A stretch of 64,000 nt of DNA from positions 62,001 through 126,000 of the forward strand of contig NZ_JASKYM010000005.1 in NCBI RefSeq assembly GCF_030131845.1. The letters run 5' to 3'. Both the position numbers and the translations under genes were made by a program. The notes beneath the pieces were generated by a model that was not told where the DNA came from, made no database searches, and saw only the letters and a program-made list of their open reading frames with translations. The DNA is from Romboutsia sedimentorum. GTDB lineage: Bacteria > Bacillota > Clostridia > Peptostreptococcales > Peptostreptococcaceae. Shown piece after piece: positions 54,750 through 63,545 of this stretch (position 1 is the stretch's first letter; each line of letters starts with the position of its first letter).

Positions 54750-55409
54750 ATGCTAAAAGTTAGTAATTTAAATAAATCATTTAATAAAAATAAAGTTCTT
54801 AATAATATTTCATTTGAATTAAATAAAGGTGAAATAGGAGTTTTACTTGGTAAGTCAGGTGCAGGTAAAACTACGATACTTAGATGTATAAATGGGCTTG
54901 AAAATTTTGATAGTGGACAAATTATAGTAGATGGAAAAATTATAGATACCTCTAAAGATATATATAAGTTAAGGGGAAAGGTAGGAATGGTATTTCAAAA
55001 TTTCAATTTATTCCCTCATTTAAATGTACTTGAAAACATAATACAATCACCTGTAAATATATTTAAAATAAAAAAGCAAGAAGCTATAAAAAGTGCAAAA
55101 GAACTTTTGAAATTAGTAGATTTAGAAAATAAGATAGATTCATATCCTTGTGAGTTATCAGGAGGGCAACAACAAAGAGTAGCAATAGCAAGAGCATGTG
55201 CATTAATGCCAAAAGTACTTTGTTTTGATGAGCCAACTTCAGCACTAGATAAAGATACTATAAAAAATGTTGTCAATATAATGAATAAACTAAAATCAAA
55301 TGGCATGACAATACTAATAATTACACACGATGTTGATTTTGCAAATGAAGTATGTGACAAAATAATAAATATTAATAATGGAGAAATTGAAGTAGTTATT
55401 TCTAAATAG
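54750..55409 (+). CDS. Amino-acid ABC transporter ATPase
   Basis: A 219-residue ATPase: Walker A LLGKSGAGKTT, Q-loop MVFQNFNLFPHL, signature LSGGQQQRVAIARA, Walker B VLCFDEPTSALD and H-loop IITHDV. Somewhat shorter than the usual ~240 residues, ending soon after the D/H loops. Third gene of the T-box operon. Confidence 0.95.
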   Translation: MLKVSNLNKSFNKNKVLNNISFELNKGEIGVLLGKSGAGKTTILRCINGLENFDSGQIIVDGKIIDTSKDIYKLRGKVGMVFQNFNLFPHLNVLENIIQSPVNIFKIKKQEAIKSAKELLKLVDLENKIDSYPCELSGGQQQRVAIARACALMPKVLCFDEPTSALDKDTIKNVVNIMNKLKSNGMTILIITHDVDFANEVCDKIININNGEIEVVISK

Positions 55410-55473
55410 GTTTGATTAAGAAAAACAAAGGTGGGTATAAATAAAACATAATAAATAGCAAAGGATGATTGAA

Positions 55474-55827
55474 ATGATAAAAATTTATGGATACTCAAAA
55501 TGATCTACTGTTAAAAAAGCTAAGGATTGGCTTAAAGAAAATAATTTAGAATTTGAAGATATTGAAATGGTAAAAATACCTCCTACTAAAGAAGAACTTA
55601 ATGAAATGTATAAAATTAGCGGATATGATATAAAAAAATTCTTTAATGCTAGTGGAGTTAGATATAGAGAATTAGGCTTAAAAGATATAGTTAAAAGCGA
55701 ATCTGATGATAAGCTTTTAGGTATATTATCTAGTGATGGTATGCTTATAAAAAGGCCTATAGCATTTGATGGCAAAAATGTTGTTATAGGATTTAAACCA
55801 GAGGAGTGGGCAAAAAAATTGTTATAA
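55474..55827 (+). CDS. ArsC/Spx-family protein with UGA at the catalytic Cys position, candidate selenoprotein
   Basis: From the ATG at 55474 (AAAGGATG upstream) the frame reads MIKIYGYSK, then UGA (codon 10, 55501-55503), STVKKAKDWLKENNLEFEDIE and on to a normal C-terminus, 117 residues. In ArsC/YffB/Spx proteins the redox cysteine is at residue 10-11 directly before a TxxKA(R)xWL-type helix, so the UGA falls exactly at that cysteine. This strongly suggests selenocysteine rather than a nonsense mutation. A SECIS-like hairpin follows. The later motif GVRYRELGLKD also fits the family (Arg near the active site). It may be transcribed with the ABC operon. Confidence 0.82.
55501..55533 (+). promoter_or_regulatory. 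Bacterial SECIS element after UGA codon
   Basis: The stem AAGCTAA (55517-55523) pairs with TTGGCTT (55527-55533), seven pairs including one G-U, closing the triloop GGA at 55524-55526. Exactly 20 nt separate UGA from the loop, and the loop starts with G, as bacterial SECIS rules require. Confidence 0.72.
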
Positions 55828-55851
55828 ACATGTAAAATACGATTTATATGA

Positions 55852-55886
55852 ATCAATAGCGTACTTAAATGTACGCTATTGATTTT
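55852..55886. terminator. Bidirectional terminator
   Basis: AATCAATAGCGTAC / GTACGCTATTGATT with loop TTAAAT, between convergent genes. Confidence 0.85.
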
Positions 55887-56112
55887 ATTTGATATATATT
55901 TTAGGTATATAAATAGTTATACCTTCTAGGTCTAGGATACTTTCATAAATAAGTTTACTATATTTAGTTAAATCACTAGACTCTAATTCTAAAGTTAATA
56001 TTACTTCAGTATAAAGTAGCACATCTAAAATAGTACTATCTCCCCTAAATTTTAATTTTAAATTTTTGTTACATCTAAGTAAGTTTTGTAAGATGTCGTA
56101 ATTAATATTCAT
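55885..56112 (-). CDS. Small hypothetical protein
   Basis: A 75-residue protein (MNINYDILQNLLRCNKNLKL ... LEGITIYIPKIYIK). The start at 56112 gives 9 nt from AGGGG; two further in-frame ATG codons lie within 9 nt upstream. Mixed alpha/beta pattern, one cysteine, no family recognised. It shares its terminator with the ArsC-like gene and diverges from larE. Confidence 0.6.
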   Translation of the reverse strand: MNINYDILQNLLRCNKNLKLKFRGDSTILDVLLYTEVILTLELESSDLTKYSKLIYESILDLEGITIYIPKIYIK

Positions 56113-56253
56113 TGTCATCACCCCTAATTAATTATATAATACAATAATTACCCATAAATTTCAATTTTGAACACTGTCTATAAATTTAAATTTGATTTAT
56201 AGCCATATATTTTATATAATTAGCTTATTATGCTTTTTTGGAGGTTAAATATT

Positions 56254-57063
56254 ATGGAAGTAAGTAAAAAACTAGAAAAACTTAAGGCTAGACTATTAGA
56301 ATTAGAAAGTATAGCAGTTGCTTACTCAGGTGGGGTAGACAGTAATTTCTTACTTAAGGTAGCAAAAGATACACTAGGAGATAATGTTGTTGCAGTAACC
56401 CTTCATGCTATGATGCACTCACAAAGAGAGATTGAAGAAGCTAGACAATATGCTAAGGAATTTGGGGTTAATCATATTGTAGTAAATGTTGAAAATTTTG
56501 AAGTGAAAGAGTTTATAGAAAATAATATACAAAGATGTTATTACTGTAAAAAAACAGTATTTGAAAAAATAAAATCAGTAGCAAAAGAACATAATATAAA
56601 ATATGTAGTAGATGGAACTAATTTAGATGATTTAGGAGACTATAGACCTGGACTTAAGGCACTAGAAGAACTCAACATAATTAGTCCATTAAAAGAGTGT
56701 AATTTAACTAAAGAAGATATAAGAATATTATCAAAAAAAATGAACCTTAAAACATTTAATAAACCTGCTTTTGCATGTCTTGCAACTAGAATTCCATATG
56801 GAACAAAAATTACAAAAGAAGTGCTTAGAAAAATAGAAAAAAGTGAAGAATACTTAATAGAACTAGGGTTTGAACAATTCAGAGTAAGAATTCATGAAGA
56901 TATAGCTAGAATTGAAGTAGGCAAAGATGAAATACATAAATTCTTTAGTGAAGATAAATTAAATAAAACGAATAATAAATTAAAAGAAATCGGATTTAAA
57001 TATGTTACCTTAGATATGGCAGGATACGAAATGGGTAGCATGAATAAAGCGATACAAAAATAG
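56254..57063 (+). CDS. larE: ATP-dependent sacrificial sulfur transferase LarE, three-cysteine type
   Basis: A 269-residue PP-loop enzyme (SGGVDS near residue 30) that supplies sulfur for the nickel-pincer cofactor of lactate racemase and relatives. Typical motifs are VVDGTNLDDLGDYRPG and FACLATRIPYGT. RCYYCKK plus the Cys in ACLATR give the three cysteines described for 4Fe-4S-containing LarE, rather than the single-cysteine sacrificial type. No larA, larB or larC lies in the window. Start at 56254 on TGGAGG. The next gene starts 9 nt later. Confidence 0.9.
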   Translation: MEVSKKLEKLKARLLELESIAVAYSGGVDSNFLLKVAKDTLGDNVVAVTLHAMMHSQREIEEARQYAKEFGVNHIVVNVENFEVKEFIENNIQRCYYCKKTVFEKIKSVAKEHNIKYVVDGTNLDDLGDYRPGLKALEELNIISPLKECNLTKEDIRILSKKMNLKTFNKPAFACLATRIPYGTKITKEVLRKIEKSEEYLIELGFEQFRVRIHEDIARIEVGKDEIHKFFSEDKLNKTNNKLKEIGFKYVTLDMAGYEMGSMNKAIQK

Positions 57064-57072
57064 GAGGACGAC

Positions 57073-58218
57073 ATGAAAAACTATACATTATTATCACCTT
57101 GCTTTTTTGGTATGGAAAAGATGTTAGCAAGAGAAATAAAAGAATTAGGATTTGAAATACTAAAAACTGAAGATGGAAGAATTACATACAAAACAGGCGA
57201 AGATGGTATAGCAAAAGCTAACATGTGGCTTAGATGTGCAGAAAGAGTAAATCTTAAAGTTGCAGAATTTGAAGCTAAAAGCTTTGATGAACTATTTGAA
57301 GGTACTAAAAGAATTGACTGGTCAAAATATATTCCTTATGGAGCACAATTTCCAGTATCTAAGGCATCTTCAATAAAATCAAAGTTATATAGTACATCGG
57401 ATATACAATCAATTGTAAAAAAAGCTATAGTTGAAAGTTTAAAGAAAAGTTACTTAGAAGATGGACTTATAAAAGAAGATAAAGAGAAGTATCCAGTATA
57501 TGTTTTTATACATAAAGATAAAGTAACAATATCTATAGATACAACAGGAGATGCTCTTCATAAAAGAGGATACAGAGAAAAAGCTAATAAAGCACCTATA
57601 AGAGAGACTTTAGCTTCAGGGATAATGTACTTAAACCCATGGAGACCAGGTAGAACACTAGTTGATCCTATGTGTGGATCAGGAACTCTTTTAATAGAAG
57701 CTGCTATGATGGGAATAAATATGGCACCAGGCCTTAATCGTAACTTTATATCTGAGAAGTGGAGAACTTTAGATAAAAAAATTTGGTGGGATATAAGAAA
57801 AGAAGCTTATGATAAGATAGATGAAGATGTAGAGTTTAAAATATACGGATATGACATAGATGAAGAAGCTATAGAGATAGCAAAGGAAAATGCGGAAATA
57901 GCGGGTGTAAGTGAATATATAGAGTTTAATGTAGCAAATGCCCTAGATTTTAAAAGTGATGAAGAATATGGATTTATAGTTACGAATCCACCATATGGAG
58001 AAAGACTTGAAGATAAAGAAACAGTTCAAGCTCTTTATAAGAATTTAGGCTACACATTTAGAGAACTTAAAAACTGGTCTTACTATCTGATAACTTCATA
58101 CGAAGAATTTGAAGATGAATTTGGAAGAGAAGCAGACAAAAGAAGAAAATTATACAATGGTATGTTAAAAACTAACTTGTATCAATATATAGGATCAAGG
58201 CCTCCTAAAAAAATTTAA
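57073..58218 (+). CDS. THUMP-domain class I RNA methyltransferase (RlmL/YpsC-like)
   Basis: A 381-residue 23S rRNA guanine-N2 methyltransferase-type protein. The N-terminal THUMP region is about 45-155. The methyltransferase domain has DPMCGSGTLLIEAAMMG (SAM loop), YGYDIDEEAIEIAKENAE and the catalytic FIVTNPPYGERL. Length matches the RlmL N-terminal-domain homologues of Firmicutes (YpsC). AGGAGG precedes the ATG. Confidence 0.93.
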   Translation: MKNYTLLSPCFFGMEKMLAREIKELGFEILKTEDGRITYKTGEDGIAKANMWLRCAERVNLKVAEFEAKSFDELFEGTKRIDWSKYIPYGAQFPVSKASSIKSKLYSTSDIQSIVKKAIVESLKKSYLEDGLIKEDKEKYPVYVFIHKDKVTISIDTTGDALHKRGYREKANKAPIRETLASGIMYLNPWRPGRTLVDPMCGSGTLLIEAAMMGINMAPGLNRNFISEKWRTLDKKIWWDIRKEAYDKIDEDVEFKIYGYDIDEEAIEIAKENAEIAGVSEYIEFNVANALDFKSDEEYGFIVTNPPYGERLEDKETVQALYKNLGYTFRELKNWSYYLITSYEEFEDEFGREADKRRKLYNGMLKTNLYQYIGSRPPKKI

Positions 58219-58287
58219 TAAAATGATGATATTTACCCCCTTAATATAATATATATAATAGAAAGAGTATTTTAAGGGGGTGTCGTT

Positions 58288-59061
58288 ATGTTTAGAATGA
58301 ATGGCAAAAATAGAAAAAAGGCATCTAAAGAAAAAAAATTAGCAAGTAAAACCAAATACCAAGAAGATTTTAATGAAATAATATTAAATGACTTAGTACC
58401 TGAAGAAAAGAGACATGATTTTGGATTAGAAAGCAAAGAACAATCAAAACCTAAATCTAAAAAATCATCTGGAATAAAACTAAACTTAGGATTAGGTGGT
58501 AAAAAATCATCTTCCAAGTCAAAACCTAAAAAAGATAGCAAAAATTCTCAACAAGAGAATAAACAAAACAAAGGCAATAGCCACGAAGATATAAAAAACA
58601 ACAGCAAAGAAAAAAATAAGAAACATAGTAGCGAAAAGCAGGCAAGTGAAAAAGTGTCAAATAAAAAAAATAATAAGAATACAAAAACAAACAAAACAAA
58701 CAAGTTAAAAAAAGCCTCACAAAGTAACATAGAGGAAACTAAAGAAAATTCAAAAATAGAAGAAAATAGCAAGCTAATTAAAAGTAATAAAAACTCAAGC
58801 TTGGGATCTAAGAAAAAAAGAGTTAGACCTTCTAATAAAGAAAATAGCAGTGAAGCAAAGAGAATCATAGAACAAGATAGTGAAACAAATTATACCACTG
58901 AAGATGATTTTAATGCTGTTACATTTAGAAACACTGAAGATGCACAAGAAACACAAATAAAAAAAGCACAAGAAATAAAAGAAGAAAAAGAAGTTGAAGA
59001 AAAAGTGAAAAATAAGTTTGAAAATTTAATTTGGTCAGAAGATAAATTTCCTAAAAACTAA
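58288..59061 (+). CDS. Lysine/serine-rich disordered protein
   Basis: A 257-residue, highly charged low-complexity protein. A short conserved-looking N-terminus (MFRMNGKNRKKASKEKK ... FNEIILNDLVPEEKRHDFG) precedes about 130 residues of Lys/Ser/Asn/Glu repeats. A more acidic C-terminus ends FENLIWSEDKFPKN, which also looks non-random. No membrane segment. Function unknown; the ordered ends suggest a tether with two binding motifs. It starts after AAGGGGGTG. Confidence 0.7.
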   Translation: MFRMNGKNRKKASKEKKLASKTKYQEDFNEIILNDLVPEEKRHDFGLESKEQSKPKSKKSSGIKLNLGLGGKKSSSKSKPKKDSKNSQQENKQNKGNSHEDIKNNSKEKNKKHSSEKQASEKVSNKKNNKNTKTNKTNKLKKASQSNIEETKENSKIEENSKLIKSNKNSSLGSKKKRVRPSNKENSSEAKRIIEQDSETNYTTEDDFNAVTFRNTEDAQETQIKKAQEIKEEKEVEEKVKNKFENLIWSEDKFPKN

Positions 59062-59088
59062 ATAAATTAACTAAATAGTGAGAAAATA

Positions 59089-59129
59089 TAAAATAAAAGC
59101 TTAGTAAAAATACTAGGCTTTTATTTTGC
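59089..59129 (+). terminator. Terminator after the disordered protein
   Basis: AAAATAAAAGCTTAGTA / TACTAGGCTTTTATTTT with a short loop. Confidence 0.8.
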
Positions 59130-59199
59130 ATAAATATATGAGAAAATAGATTTAATAAGTAAAAAATATCAAAATAAAACCAAAGAAGAGGTAAAATAT

Positions 59200-59823
59200 A
59201 TGAAATCTAATGAAATATTTAATGAAGTTAACGAAATTTTATTGAAAAGTATGAAACCTTCTGAGGATATTAAGCGTCTAATAAAGGAAGGTAAATTTGA
59301 TAAAAAGCCTTTCAATGATATAAAAAGCTTAGGACTGATAGATCAAAACCCTAAATTTCATCCTGAAGGTAGTGTTTTAAACCATATATTATTAGTAGTA
59401 GATATGGCAAGTGAGGTAAAAGAATTATCAAGAAATAAAAAAGTATTTATGTGGTCAGCATTACTTCATGATATAGGAAAGTTGACTACAACTAAAATAA
59501 GAAAAGGTAGAATTACATCTTATAATCATGATGTAGAAGGAGAAAAAATAGGATTAAACTTTTTGAAATCACTAACAGAGGATCAAGAATTTAATGAAAA
59601 AGTTTCTAAATTAATAAGATGGCATATGCAACCTTTATTTTTTGATAAAAATCTTCCATTTTTTGAACCACAAAACATGTTAAATGATGTAGAATATAAA
59701 GAAGTGGCACTACTTTCATTTTGTGATAGATTAGGAAGAGGTAAATTGAATGAACAAGGTATTGAAAAAGAAAAACAAAATATTGAAAAATTTGAGGAGT
59801 ACTGTAAACAAGAGATGGAATAG
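59200..59823 (+). CDS. HD-domain phosphohydrolase-like protein
   Basis: A 207-residue soluble protein with HD metal motifs: first His in HPEGSVLNHILLV, LLHDIGKL, SYNHDVEGEK, and IRWHMQP. It resembles the HD domain of tRNA nucleotidyltransferases without the catalytic head. A nucleotide phosphohydrolase is likely; the substrate is unknown. The lipoprotein gene starts 10 nt later. Confidence 0.87.
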   Translation: MKSNEIFNEVNEILLKSMKPSEDIKRLIKEGKFDKKPFNDIKSLGLIDQNPKFHPEGSVLNHILLVVDMASEVKELSRNKKVFMWSALLHDIGKLTTTKIRKGRITSYNHDVEGEKIGLNFLKSLTEDQEFNEKVSKLIRWHMQPLFFDKNLPFFEPQNMLNDVEYKEVALLSFCDRLGRGKLNEQGIEKEKQNIEKFEEYCKQEME

Positions 59824-59833
59824 GAGATAATAG

Positions 59834-61228
59834 ATGAAATTATTTAAGTTAATAACCTGTGCTAGTTTGATAGTACTTTTAACAACTGGGTGTAGTATTA
59901 ATTCAGAATCTCCGGAAGAGCTTATTAAAGATAAACCTATTTGTGATGAAAATAATGAAATACTGTACAAAGGAATAAAACAGCTACTTCCACAAAATTC
60001 TTCATTAATCTTACCATCTAATTCAAGTGAAGTTGGTAAAATAAATGAAGTAGATTTAGATGGAGATGGAGTAAAGGAGTTAGTAGCCTTTGAAAAGAAA
60101 GAAAATTTAAGTGAAAATAAAAATGAAGTAGGATTTGTAGTTTTAAGCAAAAACAAATATGGGGCTTACACAGATAAAGGCAATATATTGCAAAGTGGAG
60201 ATTCTATAGAATATGCTAATTTTTATGATTTAAATAATGATGGATATAAAGAAATAATATTGTTAATTAAAGATGTAAATAAAACAAATATGCATATATA
60301 TTCTTTTAAAAACGATGAAATTAAAAAAATATATACTTTAGACCCAACGTGGATAAAAGAAAGAGAAAATTTATTAGATTTAAAAATAAAAATTGGATAT
60401 ATTGATGATGATGATAAACTAGATATTTTATTACTTCACTATGACTCTAAAAGTAGTAAGGTATATACAAGTTTAGCAAATTTCACAAAAGAATTACAAT
60501 TAATAGATTCTACAGAGTTTGAGGATGTAAAAGGATTAAATAATTTATATATTACAATAGGAACTATCTCAAAAGAAAAAATAGGAGATGTTACAAAAGA
60601 GAAAAAAGGTGTAATACTAGATATACCAATGATTCAAGATAATAATTACATGACGCAGATAATATATGTTAAGGATAAAAAAATAAACAAAGCATTCAAT
60701 TATAACGATAAAAATTTAACCAAGCCATATTATATACCAACAGAAGATATTGATGATGATAATGTAGTGGATATACCGATAGTAAAGGGAAGTGGAAATA
60801 TTTATACTCAAAAGACATCAGCTCAAATAAGTTGGTATAAATGGAATGGGAAAGAAAAAGAAAAATCAGGATTAGTGTTTATAAGCCAAATATATTATAA
60901 TTATCAATATAATTACAAAGTATTTATACCTAATAACCTAGCAAATAAAATTGATGTACAACAGGCACCACAAAACAAAGGAAACGAAGTATTGTTTAAA
61001 TTTTATTATTATGATGTAGTAAGCGGAGAATCTAAAAATTTATTTACTATATCTGTAATAAATAAAAAGCTTATAGAAGATAAAAAAAATTCATCAACTT
61101 CAAATGGTATTCTACTTAAGGAAACTGATGAATATAACTTTGTTTTATATCAAGATGATTTACAAGAATTAAAAAAATTAAAAATAAATACAGAGGCGTT
61201 AAGAGAAAATTTCTCATTAATATACTAA
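59834..61228 (+). CDS. Lipoprotein with FG-GAP/VCBS-like repeats, upstream of a two-component system
   Basis: A 464-residue lipoprotein: signal peptide with lipobox LLTTGC (residues 15-20). The body has calcium-binding-like repeats EVDLDGDGVKELVAFE, DLNNDGYKEIILLI, IDDDDKLDILLL and IDDDNVVDIPIV, suggesting a beta-propeller. It sits 22 nt before the response regulator, so it could be an extracytoplasmic accessory to the kinase. Orthologue name not known. Confidence 0.82.
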   Translation: MKLFKLITCASLIVLLTTGCSINSESPEELIKDKPICDENNEILYKGIKQLLPQNSSLILPSNSSEVGKINEVDLDGDGVKELVAFEKKENLSENKNEVGFVVLSKNKYGAYTDKGNILQSGDSIEYANFYDLNNDGYKEIILLIKDVNKTNMHIYSFKNDEIKKIYTLDPTWIKERENLLDLKIKIGYIDDDDKLDILLLHYDSKSSKVYTSLANFTKELQLIDSTEFEDVKGLNNLYITIGTISKEKIGDVTKEKKGVILDIPMIQDNNYMTQIIYVKDKKINKAFNYNDKNLTKPYYIPTEDIDDDNVVDIPIVKGSGNIYTQKTSAQISWYKWNGKEKEKSGLVFISQIYYNYQYNYKVFIPNNLANKIDVQQAPQNKGNEVLFKFYYYDVVSGESKNLFTISVINKKLIEDKKNSSTSNGILLKETDEYNFVLYQDDLQELKKLKINTEALRENFSLIY

Positions 61229-61250
61229 TATTTATTGGGAGGATTAATAA

Positions 61251-61949
61251 ATGAAGGAAAAAATATTAATATTAGAAGATGAAATAGGAATTAGAAGTTT
61301 TGTAAGTATAAACTTAAAAAGAGAAGGTTATGAAATAATAGAAGCAGGAACTGGACAAGAAGCTATAGAAAAAATGACTAGTGAAAAAGATATAAAACTA
61401 GCACTACTTGATGTAATGCTTCCTGATATGAGTGGAATAGACGTATGTAAATTTATAAGACAAAATTTTGATCAAGTTGGAATAATAATGCTTACGGCAA
61501 AGGCTCAAGAAGACGACAAAATAGAAGGGTTTATATCTGGTGCAGATGATTACATAATAAAACCATTTAGCATAAAAGAACTATTAGTAAGAGTATCAGC
61601 GTTACTTAGAAGAATTAAAAAAGATGAAAACAATACAAAAAGTAGTGAAATAGTATCAGCACCCTTTGTATTAGACTTAGATAAGAGAAAATTATTTAAA
61701 AATAGCAATGAAATAGAGCTTACTCCAACTGAGTTTTCAATAGTAAAATATTTAATGACAAATGCAAAACAATCATTAAGTAGAGACCAAATACTTGATG
61801 AAGTTTGGGGAACTAACTATCTATATGATTTTAAAATAGTAGATGTAAATATAAGAAGAATAAGAAATAAAATAGAAGATGACCCATCAAAACCTAAATA
61901 TATACAAACTATTTGGGGGTATGGATATTGTTTTAGAAAGGAAGACTAA
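61251..61949 (+). CDS. OmpR-family response regulator
   Basis: A 232-residue regulator: receiver domain with ILEDE, phospho-acceptor Asp in ALLDVMLPDMSG, LTAKAQ and YIIKPFS. The C-terminal winged helix has ELTPTEFSIVKYLM, VDVNIRRIRNKIEDDPS and TIWGYGYCF. The cognate kinase follows after 2 nt. Confidence 0.95.
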   Translation: MKEKILILEDEIGIRSFVSINLKREGYEIIEAGTGQEAIEKMTSEKDIKLALLDVMLPDMSGIDVCKFIRQNFDQVGIIMLTAKAQEDDKIEGFISGADDYIIKPFSIKELLVRVSALLRRIKKDENNTKSSEIVSAPFVLDLDKRKLFKNSNEIELTPTEFSIVKYLMTNAKQSLSRDQILDEVWGTNYLYDFKIVDVNIRRIRNKIEDDPSKPKYIQTIWGYGYCFRKED

Positions 61950-61951
61950 TA

Positions 61952-63382
61952 TTGTTACATTTTGAAGGGTTAAGAAAAAAGATAATTAAAAATTATTTTA
62001 CAATAATTATTATAACAGTAGCATTATTTGAAGGTTTATTTATATTTTATATTCAAAATTACTACTATGACTATGTAAGGCAAAGTTTAAAAGGTCAAGT
62101 GGATTACACAACTGCAGTGTATAACACTATAACACAAGAAGGTAGTAGTTTTGAAATAAAAGCAAAGAATATAATTGATAAAGAAAATGTAGGGTCTAAA
62201 TCTAAATATGCTATTCAAATAATAGATAAAAATAAAAATATAATATTAGATTCATATGGTTTTAAAGTGAAAGAAAAAGCTGACTTTGAAGATGTAGAGA
62301 GGGCTTTAAATGATACTAAAGAGTTAACGCCACATACGTACAGAATAGCATCTACAAAGGAACATGTAATGAGTATATCTGTTCCACTTAAGACAAATAA
62401 TATAATAGAAGGTGTTGTAAGGTATACAGTATCTTTAGATAAAATAGATACCACGATATTTAAATTAACATTAGGTCTTATATTAGCAGGTATATGCATT
62501 TTACTTATAGCTATATCTTTAAGTCTTAGATTTGCAGAAACTTTAATTCAGCCACTTAGAGAGTTAAAACAATTTGCAAATGAGTTAGCACATGGAAACT
62601 ATAGTATAAAACTTAAAAATACAAATATATCAGACGATGAAATTGGAGATTTAGCTCAAACCTTTGAACATATGGCAGCGGAAATTGATAAAAGTGAGAA
62701 ATTAAAAGAAGAATTTATATCTTCTATATCTCATGAACTTAGAACACCACTTACATCTATAAAGGGATGGAGTGAAACTTTAGCGTATGAAGGTATAACA
62801 CAAGATGAACTAGATTTAGGTCTTGGAATAATCCAAGATGAAACGGAAAGGCTTATAAAGCTTGTAACAGAATTACTAGACTTTTCACGTTTGTCATCTG
62901 ACAGAATTAAACTTCAAATAGATATGGTTGATATTAAAAACTTAGTAGTAAGTGTTGTAAACCAGCTTAAAGTAAAATCAGCAGAAAAAAATATAAGTTT
63001 GAGTTGTGAATTTGAAGATGAAGCTATTGAAAATGTACAAGGTGATAAAAATAGATTAAGACAAGTTTTAATAAACTTAGTACAAAATGCTATAAAATTC
63101 ACTAGTGAAGGTGGATATGTAAAACTTGTAGCATCTCAAGGTGAGGAATTTACAACTATAAAAGTTATAGATGATGGTTGTGGAATAGAAACTGAAAACT
63201 TAGATAAAGTATTAGATAAATTTTTCCAAGAAGATTATAATAAGGCTGGAAGTGGATTAGGGCTTGCAATAAGTCATGAAATAGTTAAACTTCATGGTGG
63301 GAATATGATATTACAAAGTCAAAAGGATATAGGTACAACTATAACAATTACTATAAAAAATAAATTAATTGAATCAATATAG
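61952..63382 (+). CDS. Sensor histidine kinase
   Basis: A 476-residue kinase starting with TTG after GAAAGGA. Membrane segments are at about 12-34 and 168-190 with an extracytoplasmic sensor domain between. HAMP follows (LIQPLRELKQFANELAHGNY), then HisKA with SSISHELRTPLTSIKG (His) and HATPase with NLVQNAIKF (N box), DDGCGI (G1) and GSGLGLAISHEI (G2). It resembles ResE/PhoR/VicK-type kinases. The ligand is unknown. Confidence 0.95.
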   Translation: MLHFEGLRKKIIKNYFTIIIITVALFEGLFIFYIQNYYYDYVRQSLKGQVDYTTAVYNTITQEGSSFEIKAKNIIDKENVGSKSKYAIQIIDKNKNIILDSYGFKVKEKADFEDVERALNDTKELTPHTYRIASTKEHVMSISVPLKTNNIIEGVVRYTVSLDKIDTTIFKLTLGLILAGICILLIAISLSLRFAETLIQPLRELKQFANELAHGNYSIKLKNTNISDDEIGDLAQTFEHMAAEIDKSEKLKEEFISSISHELRTPLTSIKGWSETLAYEGITQDELDLGLGIIQDETERLIKLVTELLDFSRLSSDRIKLQIDMVDIKNLVVSVVNQLKVKSAEKNISLSCEFEDEAIENVQGDKNRLRQVLINLVQNAIKFTSEGGYVKLVASQGEEFTTIKVIDDGCGIETENLDKVLDKFFQEDYNKAGSGLGLAISHEIVKLHGGNMILQSQKDIGTTITITIKNKLIESI

Positions 63383-63393
63383 TATTAAATTGT

Positions 63394-63433
63394 AGAAAAA
63401 TAGGATATACTGAAAAGAGTATATCCTATTTTG
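63394..63433 (+). terminator. Terminator of the two-component operon
   Basis: AAAATAGGATATACT / AGTATATCCTATTTT with a short loop. Confidence 0.9.
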
Positions 63434-63545
63434 TAATGTAAAAACTACATAATATAGGAAACTTTAGTTGCAAAAATAAAATATAAAAATAATATATTAT
63501 AAAATAAGATTTATAATGAATAGTTATTAGTAGAAAGAGGACTAG

